Source: Mastigias papua
Lineage: Eukaryota > Cnidaria > Scyphozoa > Rhizostomeae > Mastigiidae
Direction: 5' to 3'
NCBI GenBank assembly: GCA_964019165.1
Contig: OZ025282.1
Location: forward strand, 14,764,229 to 14,828,228
Length of the DNA stretch: 64,000 nt
Position numbers and translations under genes: made by a program. Below are positions 39,877 through 50,951 of the stretch, piece after piece. How positions within the stretch are numbered: the first letter of the stretch is position 1; the number at the start of each line of letters is the position of its first letter. Below the pieces are notes generated by a model that saw only the letters and a list, made by a program, of their open reading frames with translations, was not told where the DNA came from and did no database searches.

Positions 39877-42800
39877 CTGATGTGGCCATTGAGTATAATA
39901 CAAATAAGGTTGCTGGCTCTAACTAATACAAAACTTTAACAACATATCATCATAAACAGAATGAAATATCACAAGTAGTAATGGTAGTGGTAACAACTGA
40001 TATCTCAAAGTGACAAAGGCTAGTGACAAAAATCCTACAGGCAGACAATCAAGTACTATATTGGTACATGTTTCATCTAAGGACATCAATTCAAATGTAT
40101 GATTACCATTGTCATCTAGGCAAACCCAGTAATATCTGTCAACCTCCTACAATAGCTACCTTGAGGCATTCAAGTAGGCAATATACAATGACAATGTATA
40201 GAGATGCGTCATAATTTAATTTCATAACAGCTAAAGAATATTCCTAAAAGTGTGCTAGTCAGAAATGAGTGGAAACTCAGAAATTGTGCATGAGTGTGGC
40301 AAAACCCCTTATACATAATACTCTTTTACAGTAAGTCCCTCAAAACATATGATTACAAACAATACTGTTAAATTAGGGTGCGGGCTGGAAGATGGGGCTC
40401 CAGGAATTAATATTAAACAGCGCAAATCATTGTGATCTAATACTACTTGATCCAGTAAAACCATATTATCATGTGCAGAATGATGAATAGAAATCATGAA
40501 TGGTCTTTATAACAAATAATCTTAGGATGAGAGGGAGCTGATTTGCGAGGAAACGGAGAGTTAGGACTAAAGCAAGCATAAGCTGATTCCTCCAAAATAA
40601 CACAACAATCTATAGTGAATAAAACGATTAGACTCTTGTAAATAATAAAGATTGTTAGACTGTTGTATATACATAGGTGATCAGTAGAGTACTATACAAA
40701 ATAAAGCCCTATGAATAACTTACTTAAGTGTGTTGACCACAATCATACTTTAGAACACAATGTCATCCTAACAACATCAAGAAAGAACAACCTGACAACG
40801 CATGCTACTACACACCAAAGTATCAACGAATTAGTACATAAAATATCTGTATACGTTTTTGCACCTTTCACTATAAAGATACCACTGATGCAGAGTGCTA
40901 AGTGTTCTAATGAGAATAAGGAAGGAATCAGCTGTAGTGACTGAGAGTAATATGAAACGCCCCTCAAGGTTTCAGAGAGAATACACGTAGTACCTTCCAG
41001 AAAATACTGTAACAAACCCAACTGGGACAGAGAGCTATTACACTCCAATAAGTCAAGGAATAAGTTGAACAACATCTTAGCTCCAGCCCACAATAAGTGT
41101 ATGGTACAAACCAAGAGCTAACCAGAAGTGACTGACAACAAATCAAACATAAAGGAAGCGGCCTAACTGTTCAGACACACTTCCTTCAAAATCACATGCA
41201 AATGCACAGTATGAACAGCACAATAAACTGTAATAATATATCAGTAAATAATACAGTAAGTACCCACTTAATAGTATACCGAACTTCTGTAGTAACCAAC
41301 CGGTAATTTACAGGCGGAAATCAAGCGACCATGATAGGAATTGTCATGATCATACAGCCCCCGGGCAATCTTATGGAATCTCGATCAAAACATGGCATTA
41401 AATCTCGTCCAACTTGGAAAGTAGCAACCAATCTATACAAAAACATCCTGGTAAAGCTAAATTGACACATTCTCAATGAAATAAGCCACTTACCTTATAG
41501 ACAAGAGACGAAATTCCATGAAGACTTGAACGAAATCCATCCAATCTGTAAACACGCCCTCAACTGCAAACTTGCGGCCTTGTGTAAACACTATTGTTCG
41601 CAAACAAAGGATGAGAGGTTTCTGCGATCATGATCTTGAGTTGGGAATCCCCTCGCATTTCTATCTAAAACATACAACAAAATAAAGAGTGTAAGGACAC
41701 CAAAACATCATAGGAATAATATCAAGGACAGTTTGCAACTAAAATATACACACTATAGACCTCTCTGTACAACCGTTTTAAGGTATTCTGTAGCTACTGG
41801 CAATGAGAATTAAACACAGAGCAGTGGCCTCCTTGAATGAACTGAGGGGGAACGCAACATTTGTATTACTGTTATATTACCGAAAATAACTTACACTCTT
41901 AACTATAAGTCACACAATAAGTCAAATATACAACTACAAACTTGGACCTAAAACACTTCATCAATGCCTAAATTCGGCATTTCATGTAACACAATTCATC
42001 CGCAAATATACAGATTTCGTATCTCCTTTACGCACACATTAACTACAAGGTATAAACAGCAATCTAGCAAGGAATAGGACAGTAAACATTTTATCCCAAA
42101 TATTGTAACAGAACCAAGACAATTTAGAGAATAAAATCAATCTGATCGGAGAGGAAGTGTCATGGCGACATACACCTCAAGGCAACTCGCTCGAAATACT
42201 GAGATAAGGTGTGTAATATGAAACATGTATAGTAGACAGACAAATTACAGCCAATCTGAAAACAAACCTTATTACATGAACAACCGACTTACCTGGTAGT
42301 AGAAGGAAGAAAGGTCGCTTGAATTGACACGGCAACAGAGAATAACATCAAGCATGGTGGAGAGGAACTGTCATGGCGGAACACGCCCGAGGGAAGCTAT
42401 TGCAATCTCGCTGGCAATATTGAACATCAGTGTAAAAAATACTATAGAAAGTGCCCACAGAGGACAGGGGAAACACAGGTAATTTGACATCAAACGTTAT
42501 AGCATTAGACAACCACTCACCTGGTAACAGAACCACAAAATGTTCCTCAACTTCCAACTGGAACATCAGTCGCATTCAAACCAGGTCCGAACTGAGAGGT
42601 TCACGTTCGGTGTATCCTATGCAAAACGGAAGAAAAAACAGCTAAACACTATCCTAATACACCAAAGAATACAACATGAAACATCAGTTAAATGTGTTAG
42701 CACAACTTACCAGTTAAAGCATTGAAATCTGGCGAACAGAATCGAACGGATGGAGAAGGACTGTCATGGCGGCGAGATTGCCCCCGAGGGAAGCTCTTCC

Positions 42801-43418
42801 ACCTTGGCCTAGAAAATGAGGCAAATACAGTGCGCACATAACCCGTAAATCGCATCTAAAAGGCAGCAGTGCTATAATTTCACTAAATAAAGGCTGGCAA
42901 TGATAAATCGAATCTTCAGATAGCAATGAAGCGACGAATTAGTTGCTCGACTGCAATGGCGACTAACCATCGCGAGGGAGGGTGTACGAAACCGCATCCA
43001 TACATCGAAAAAGATTGCGTACAACACCAAAAAACGCACAGAACAGAAGGTTAATATATAAGCGAACCACAATACAGAATTTAGAGAGGTAACATAGCTA
43101 CTAACCTGGTAAAAATCCACCAAACCTCTCCTCAACATTCAGTAAACCCGATCCCGATTGCACACGCCTTGTACTGAGAGCAGTGTCATCCATGTGGACG
43201 ATAACAATGGAGCACAATAGAGGACAGACAAAGGTCCGCGAAGAAGCTCAGAGAAGTTGGAATATCTCGGCAACAAAAAACTATAAAAACACGATCAGAC
43301 CATCGCTGCAATCTAGACTTACGTAGAGACACTCGACCAGACTCTGAGACTGATCCCCCAACTATCCCAGGAGGAGTATGCTGTACAGTGTCAGGGGCCG
43401 GTCCATTTGATGTAAACA

Positions 43419-43461
43419 ATTGGCGAGCTCATTTGCATTTTGGCATTTTAGTATATAGAGA
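43419..43461 (+). promoter_or_regulatory. CCAAT/octamer/TATA promoter at the unit I terminus
   Basis: ATTGG 43419-43423, ATTTGCAT 43431-43438, TATATA 43452-43457. Because the left arm of P9 is absent, a transcript from here would contain only one arm and could not fold as a long hairpin. Confidence 0.5.
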
Positions 43462-43733
43462 AAGAAAAGGAGGGAAGCCCCGTAGCCTAGCGCAGGTATC
43501 CGAGCATTTTTTGCACAATTTTTTCTCGCAATGTTTTTCGTTTTGACCATTCAAAGACTGATTGTCACGTGCTCCTTCATAGAGGCCCATGACGTCACCT
43601 TCTCGTGATCCTCATCAAAAATGCGGACCATGCAGCTTTGATGGGCGACTGCGTTAGTCTTTCCAAGGCTAATCTCCAGGTGTGATTGGGGGTAGGGGAG
43701 CCCGCGTCTAGCGGGCTATTAAAAAACTGCTAG
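43462..43733. repeat. Half palindrome P9 (right arm only)
   Basis: Starts within the loop (aagaaaaggaggg), then a single right arm from about 43474 to CTGCTAG (CTAG 43730-43733). It belongs to the P3/P4 subfamily (cccccaatca, ggctaatctcc). The left arm is missing; the TATA terminus of unit I abuts the loop directly. Confidence 0.85.
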
Positions 43734-44930
43734 TCTTCTTTATATAAGTGAAGCATGTGTGAATAAGGTATTGCCTATCATACTGTACTTAAATGGTCAA
43801 CATAGAGATAGGTTTCTACATATAGTGGTGTAGGTACATGAAGAGTAGATTGGTATGTTGCCGGATGCATTGGTTTAAAGCTCAAACACCACGTCAAGGA
43901 GCATCCATTGTTTGAGTATTCCTCATTTCACTGAGTTTTGGTTGATGAAAAAGACACTATGCTTGTGTATGGGGTTGGGTGTAAGAAATTTAGCAGCTTA
44001 AGTGTAAGTATTTGCTTTGTCTCAGTAAAATATGGGGCTAGCAGAGATATGGGAGCATGATTGAAATGGGTAATGGTGTTGGGTGTACAAAACTCAGTGG
44101 CGGGAGGACGACATGTTGCCCTAGGCAATATCGGGAGACATGCCGAAGAACACCACGAGTTGTTTGATCTGAACAAATACATATGCTACAAATTTGATGT
44201 ATATGTAAAGAGTATGTATATAGCAACATGACTACTTAGATCACATATATGTATTAACATATTGTCCAAATTTATGGTATACAAATATGAACTAATTGTA
44301 AATAACATGTACATAGGAAACATTACTAATCAAGTCATCTACAGGTGTTAATTGACTGTATGAATATATGGTATACAAATATGAAGTAGATTTAAAGTAT
44401 ATGTAGATAATAAAAGTTGTAATCAAACCATGTACAGGTAGCAATGAAATTCAGGAATATATGGTAAGAAATGTAAACAACATCTAAAGAACATCTTGGT
44501 AGCAAATATAGTAAAAAAGTTATATAGACTTTCTGTGCCAAATAACCATAGGGATATATTGTCACTTTACAAAATTTGAATAAATTTACTTATTTGATTT
44601 GTAGAAGGAGGCTCAGTGTTTGTGTGTAAAGAGAGTTCCTTCAGTTATGTGGCTCAGAAGAAATTGTATAATTATGAATAATATAATGAAAGGAAGGTAC
44701 AGTGTGTCATAGTGTCCAAATGTAGTAATAGAATCTGTAGAGAAATACCCCAAATATATCATGGTTAAGTTCATGGGTAGGTGTTGCACTCTTGAATAAG
44801 TCATCACATGCATAAATAACAGGAATATATAAAGAATATAACCTGCCTCTTACCCACATGATCTGGACTTATTGCCTGTATATGTGAGAGGTCCTTTAAA
44901 CATGCTGGTAATGCAACAATTAAATTTAAG
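43734..44930. other. AT-rich non-coding stretch of unit J
   Basis: I see no gene here. It contains loosely repeated phrases such as atggtatacaaatatga (near 44274 and 44370) and lies downstream of the helicase stop, as the 3' part of a Helitron would. Confidence 0.4.
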
Positions 44931-45200
44931 TGTTTCCCTCAGCTGGTACATAAATGATTGATTGGTCTGTTATCAGGCAAGACATGTCAGTTGTAACTGC
45001 CCTCTGCTGGTAGATTTCAGGTTTGTGGACCTGTTTACAGGCAAGACATGTCTGTTGCAATTGCCCTCTGCTGGCACATAACAGGGTAGTGAACCTGTTT
45101 AAGGGCAAGACATGTCAGTTGCAATTGCCCTCTGCTAGCACATAACAGGCTAATGGACCTGTTCACGGGCAAGATATGTCAGATTGCAATTGCCCTCTGC
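44931..45200. repeat. 64-bp tandem repeat, about four copies
   Basis: The phrase gacatgtcagttg recurs at 44981, 45045, 45109 and 45173 (last copy gatatg), exactly 64 bp apart. Each is followed by caattgccctctgctgg. It lies just past the helicase stop codon. Minisatellites in the 3' non-coding part of Helitrons are common. Confidence 0.9.
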
Positions 45201-45287
45201 GAGTACTGGACAGTTGGGTATACAACAGTCCTAGGGCATTGTTTATGATACCTTAGCATGTGATAACTACATATGCAAGTGAGTGAA

Positions 45288-46985
45288 TCATCCAAGAACT
45301 TCACGATAGACAACATTACTGGTTGTTCTTCCACTGGATGTGAAGACTTTGAGGCCAGCAAATGATTTTGCTCTGGACATTGCTACATACAACTGACCAT
45401 GACTGAAGACTGGTTTTGGAAGATAAACACCTACATACCTTAATGACTGACCTTGTGCTTTATTGATAGTAAGGCAGTATGCGAGTCTTACAGGAAACTG
45501 AAATCTGGCAATATTGATTGGCAGAGCAGAATCTTGCGACGTGAGTGCTATCTTTGGTAGCATAACATACTGGCCTCTGTGCTCACTTGTTATGATTTCT
45601 GCACATATTACATGTCTTTGTAAGTCTCTGACTATGAGACGGGTGCCATTGCAGAGTCCTTTCTTAGGATTAATGTTTCTTAGCAACATTATGGTGGCAC
45701 CAACCTATTGGAAAAATAATGAAGAAGATGTAGTATGCAATATGCCCATGATTTACTTGAAATAATGTTGTGGTATAAAACATATATTTCTATCTTGCAT
45801 GCTATACTGGAAAGGATGGTTATATGTGGCAAACAATGTTCATAGAAATGCAGGGGAATGGTAATATGTTATATATGTTTAGTGACATGACAGAAGTATA
45901 TTGTAGGTACCATCACACAAGAATAATGGAGATGAGAAGGGAAGTGTCAATTTATTCCCAACAAAATATTTAAAAGAGAGACTGTCAGACAAAAATGTGA
46001 ATGCATATAGTATAGATGAGATGAAATTGGGGAAGGTCCTACCTTGAGTTCCAGTTTATGCTTTGGTAGTCCACCTGGTGTTTGTGCATTCAGGAACTCT
46101 ATTGCATATGCTGCTGCTTCTTCTGGATCATCAGTGACAACTCTATCTGTGCTGAGATATGTGTGCACTGGTCCCTGCAAATGGCTGAGAATCATATCAT
46201 TAATTGCATGTGAATTCTCATTCAACGGTGTTAAGCAGCAGCGGTCTGACATGTATAACGGATCTTGCATGAGAGCTGCATCACCAGGGTATATGCGAGG
46301 GTAGACAAAATTTATCATGTCTTCCAGTGACTGGGCCATGATATCTGCAGGAAATGTGATTTGATCATGTTCATCATGTACTTCATCACCTGTGCCAAGC
46401 CCCAAGAGCCATTCAGAAAACTGTCTGTATGTTTGGTCTTGAATGGCTCTCATGTTTGTAACCAGTTGAAATTGATGAAAGTGTGCCCAAAGATGAGAAT
46501 ATTTGATGCACTGGCGAACTGTGCCTTCTCTACCTCCTCTGGGAACAACTGGAAGAACTTGACGAAAATCACCCCCAAGAAACATAAACTTACCTCCAAA
46601 TGCCCTATTAACCTGGGTAATGTCTCTTAGGAGGACATCAACTGCTTTTAATGCATCTGCTGGGATCATTGATGCTTCATCCCAAATAAATATTGTTGTC
46701 TCCCGTAGAATTTGAGCTCTTGCACTCTGCCTTTTAATATTACATGTAGAATCAGGCAGTAATGGGATGGGTATTTGAAATGTGGAGTGTGCTGTGGCTC
46801 CATTGATGAGCAATGTGCTAGCAATCCCAGAATATGCCATACATTTCACCTTTATTCCCAAAGCCTGAAGGTTATGTACTAAAGTATTGTACAGAAAGGT
46901 CTTACCTGTACCTGCTGGTCCATCTACAAAGTAGCATGTCTGATCAGAGTTAGCTGCAATAGCATTGACAATAGTGTCATGAATC
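45288..46985 (-). CDS. Helitron/PIF1-family helicase, N-terminally truncated, two exons
   Basis: The C-terminal helicase of a Helitron Rep-Hel protein (superfamily 1B, PIF1 group), which in intact elements unwinds DNA during rolling-circle transposition. Exon 1 is 46985-46043 and exon 2 is 45704-45288. The 338-bp intron (46042-45705) runs from CTCAAG|GTAGGA to CCAATAG|GTTGG and keeps the frame (ELK|VGATIMLLRN). All core motifs are visible: Walker A GPAGTGKT, Walker B WDEAS, GGDFRQVLPV, a VTNMRA motif, LTINKAQGQS and YVAMSRAKS, with the usual C-terminal end TSNVVYREVLG. The frame has no internal stop. The N-terminus is lost just before IHDTIVNAI; the open frame upstream of that point (to 47083) is array sequence of unit K and is not part of the protein. 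A full Helitron protein is over 1000 residues, so about 450 residues cannot act alone. Confidence 0.9.
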
Positions 46986-46990
46986 GCTAG

Positions 46991-49900
46991 TCTCCAGTAT
47001 ATAAATATAGTAGTTAAGTAGCGCAAATGGTTGTTACAATAAACTATTAAATGAAACGCATAATGTATAGTCTTCAGCATCATTCAGTAGCATCTAGGCA
47101 TTAACGTAGGCTTTATGCAATAACATTACCTCAGAATTTTATAGTCTAAGCGTTCATAATTACAATACTATTCCTTTGTAATCCTACACCATACTCAAAG
47201 GTCACAATACTATGGGCCACAATCATGTAAGTGAACGCTTAACTCTTGTGAAAAACGTAAAGTTCTAACTCTTAAGAATGAGTGATAAAATTTTAGAGAT
47301 TGCATTATCAAATAAAATTTAAACAATAGTTTTGTGTTAGATAGGAGTGGGGGTTTATATGTCTATTCAATACAATACAAATAAGGTTGCTAGCTGTAAC
47401 TAATACAAAACTCTAACAACATATCACCACATGCAGAATGATATATGAAAAGTGATAATGCTAGTAGTAACAACTGATATCTGACAGTGATACAGGCTAG
47501 TGAAAAAAATTATACAGGGCAGCAATCAAGTAATATACTGCTACAACTCTGGTCTAAGGACATCAATTGGGCACACCCAGTAAACATTGTCAAACTCCTA
47601 TAATATATAGAGTCAAGCAGGTGTTTTGACATGTCAATGCCTAATGATACTGTTTGATTCAAGTGCATCAATGCTGAAGAATATTCCTAAGAGATGCTCT
47701 AGAATATTCAACACAGACGTCAAATTCAACAACTGTGTATGAATGTGGCATAAGCTTGTATACATAATAATCTCTTAGAGCAAGCCCCTTATAATATTTG
47801 ATTATGAAGAATACTGCTCAGTGAGCTTGGGACTGGAAGGTGGGGCTCCAGGGATGAAGTCTACACAATACACATGCTTGATATCCAACACTACTTGACC
47901 AACAAAAATAATGTTATCATGTGCAGAATGATTTATGGAAATCATAAATGGTGTCTATAACAAATCATCACAGCAAGGCACAGAGCTGGTTTGCCAGGAA
48001 AAGAACATTTAGCATAGAAGTACCTACATACAGATTCTACTAAAATAACACTAAAATATATAGTGAACACATATATTAGAATGTTGTAAATAAACAGTGG
48101 TAGACTGTTGTTAGTACATAGGTAATTAGTAAGGTACTATGCTAAATAACGCCTCGTGAATATGTTACTTAAGTGTGTTGAATACAAAGCTAATTTAGAA
48201 TACACTATCACTGCAAATATATCAGCAAGGAACTACTGGAAAACGCACTGTACTATACACCATATTATCAGCGAATTCGTAGATAAAATATCCGTATAAG
48301 GCTTGGCACTTTTAACTATGAATACCCCAGTGATTTAGAATACAAAGTGTACTACTGGGATTAACCAAGTCATCAGCTATGGAGACTTGAGAGTAATATG
48401 TAACGCCCGTCAAAGGTTTAGAGAGAATACACGCAGCTCTTTACTCAAAATACTGAAAGAAAACCAAACGGGAAAGAGAGCTATTACACTCCACTAATGT
48501 AAGGAATAATTTGAACAAAATCTTAGCTCCAGCCTACAATAATTGCATGGTAAAACCCAACATCTAAGTAGAAGTGACTGACAACTTCTGAAACGTAAAC
48601 AAAGCGGAGTAACCTTTCAGAAATTTCGCCCTCACACTCTCGAACAAATACAAAGTAAAACAGAACTCTAAAAAATCCTAGTATATCAGTAAATAATACA
48701 GTAATCGTCTCCTGACTATCATACCGAAACTTCTGCAATAAGAACACGATAATTTAGAGGCGAAAATCAAGCGAACATGAAAGGAACTGGCATGATCATA
48801 TGACCCCGAGGCAATGTTAGTGGAATCTCCATCAAAACATCGCATTAAATCTCGTCAAGTTGGGACAGTAGCGATCATTCTACACACAAGATCCCTGCAA
48901 CACTATATTGATACCTGGTACATGAAATAAATCACTTACCTTGTATAAAAGTGATGAAACTCTACTACAACGTGCAAAACATCCATCCTCTCTGTAAACA
49001 CGCCTTCAACTGCAAACTTGCGGTCTTGTGTAAATACTATTGTTCACGAACAAAGGATAAGAGGTTTCTGCGATCGTGAGATGAACTTGGGAATCCCCTC
49101 GCATTTCTCTGTACAACATACAAACAAAATAAAGACTGTAATCAGTTAAGGATACCAGAACGCAATATGTATAATATGGAGAAGAGCTAGAAAGTAAAAT
49201 ATACAAACCTTAGGACGTTTCTCTACAAACGTATTTAGATATCTTAAGACTACTGGCCACGACAATGAAACACATGGAGCAGTTCCTTTCTCCATTGAAC
49301 TGAGGGGGAATGCAAACCCCTTACAACAGTTCTATTACCAAAATGAATTTAAACTCTTAACAGTAAGTCACAGAGAAGACAAATAAACATGTAGGCCCAA
49401 CAGAATAGAGCACTGCCCAAATTAAGCATTCAACGTATCACAAATTCACAAGAAATCATAAGGATGTCCTATCTCATCTACGCACGCATTTAAACGAAGG
49501 AATAAATAGCAATCTACCAAAGAATACAACAGTAACCATATCGCAAGTATTTCATGACAATATTATGAAAACACCACGACAATCTAGAGAATAACATCAA
49601 TCTGATCCGAGAGGAAGTGTCATGGCGACATACCCCCAAGGGAAGGTCTTTGAATCTCGTTCAAATCGCTGAAGTAAAGTGTACAGAAAGCAATACAAAA
49701 AGTATAAATTGGATAGAGAAAGTATGGTCAAAGATACATGACACAATTTCTAATGACAAAGGTGACTCACCTGGTAGCAGTACGTCCAAACTTTCTTTTA
49801 GGTCAAAGGGCAGAATAGATCCCCCTCAAGAAACTCAATGAACTGAAAGTTACACGACCGCTATCCTTCATAATATAGGCACATGTCAAAATCAAATAAT

Positions 49901-50905
49901 AAATAGACTGTAATCTAGGAGGGGAAAGAACAGTAAACATCTTGATTATGGTCTATCACTATTTAGCTGGGAAAGGACGTTGGTTTAGCTAGCAGAATCA
50001 ACATGCTTGGAGAGGAGCTGTCATGGCGACAATAGCTCCGAGGCAAGGTGTTGGAATGTGGCTGAAAACATCGACACAAATAGCCGAGAACAGTAGAAAA
50101 CTCGCACACTCGATAAAGCATATACATTTAGAGTTAAACACAACCTTTCAGTAGGAAAAAATGAGACTTACTCCTCTGAATCAAAGGGCAATTTATGATC
50201 TCAAAGACACTCCCCGAAGTTTAAGCTAACCGCTCGCACCCCGATCTTCTGTTGTAAATAAACGTCAAGCGCAAGCAAAATAGGCAGAATTATAGCACGT
50301 AATACAACAGTAACCTTCTTGTCAATAGTTGATAAGAACTTAGCTCGTATAGCGACGGGAATAGGCGATTCGACTCGAACGGCTTGGAAGCGAACTGTCA
50401 TGGCGATAATCCCGCTAGAGAGGGTGGTCATGCGATTTCGCTTAAACCATTGAAATACGCAGCTGAAAGTAGGAGGAAACGCAAGTATTCGACGAAGAAC
50501 ATGTTGGCAAACTCTAATAAAACTCTACTGTACGAAAATAGCGACTCACCTGGAAGCAAGAGGACAAAACTTACCACCACTACCATTGCCAAGAGCGAAC
50601 GACACAACCTCTATACCTGTACTGATAGTACTGAGTTTACGTTGTTGCGGACGAAAGCAATGGAGAACAAAAGGAGGTAAACAAAGGCCCTCAAAGTCGA
50701 AAAAGAGAAATTCGAATATCTCGTTAGAAAAAATATATAAAAATAAAAGCGAAACTATTTGCAAATATAGGGCACAGACAGGACGACGGGAGCACAGTCT
50801 AACCCCGATCCGAATAGGGACCAGTTCAGGAAAACGGCCAATAGCCAGAAGGGCGGAACGTTTGATCTAGCTCATTTGCATTTTAGGGATCTTAGTATAT
50901 AGAGA
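46991..50905 (-). mobile_element. Unit K, Helitron-like array unit (class 1)
   Basis: The body starts TCTCCAGTATATAAATA directly after the helicase fragment, without a palindrome, and ends agtatatagaga (50894-50905). It is collinear with B and L: 46991-48500 aligns with 2557-4080. Modules with aactgtcatggcg occur at about 50395 and ctgtcatggcg at about 50030. Donor-like motifs are near 48937, 49770 and 50549 (minus strand CCAG|GTGAGT). No protein gene is supported. Confidence 0.6.
50838..50905 (+). promoter_or_regulatory. CCAAT/octamer/TATA promoter at the unit K terminus
   Basis: CCAAT in direct orientation at 50838-50842, ATTTGCAT 50874-50881 preceded by CTC, TATATA 50896-50901, gap 14 bp. 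It faces the collapsed palindrome P10. Confidence 0.45.
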
Positions 50906-50951
50906 TTTATTGATAGCCCGCGTCTAGCGGGCTATCAATAAAAACCGCTAG
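50906..50951. repeat. Collapsed palindrome P10
   Basis: The palindrome TTTATTGATAGCCCGC / GCGGGCTATCAATAAA around a 5-bp loop, then AACCGCTAG (CTAG 50948-50951). The loop orientation is GCGTCTAGC, the opposite of P8, so it arose by a separate event. Confidence 0.9.

Larger units (their letters stand above)
38430..43461 (-). mobile_element. Unit I, Helitron-like array unit (class 2)
   Basis: Mini palindrome P8 plus a body starting GCTAG|TCTCTATTACATG (38470-38488) and ending agtatatagaga (43450-43461). The left half contains a short foreign-looking insert at 39729-39876. Six minus-strand donor-like sites are seen, with intron starts near 43322, 43105, 42710, 42520, 42292 and 41493; the right-most reads CTCTAC|GTAAGT. 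Modules are about 190-400 bp apart, except for the last gap of 800 bp. Confidence 0.62.
43462..46990 (-). mobile_element. Unit J, Helitron fragment with helicase
   Basis: Half palindrome P9, then GCTAG|TCTTCTTTATATAAG (43729-43748), an AT-rich non-coding stretch, a 64-bp tandem repeat, and the helicase gene on the minus strand. Only the C-terminal helicase domain of a Rep-Hel protein is present; no Rep (HUH) domain is found. The right boundary is abrupt at 46986-46990, where GCTAG meets the class 1 start TCTCC. This unit lacks the agtatatagaga end of the others. Confidence 0.65.

Noticed and set aside
44931..45200. 64-bp repeats as a CRISPR array
   Set aside because: The whole 64-bp unit repeats without variable spacers, in animal DNA.
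46986..47083. N-terminal extension of the helicase frame
   Set aside because: These codons are unit K array sequence also present at 2557-2650, so they are not part of the original protein.
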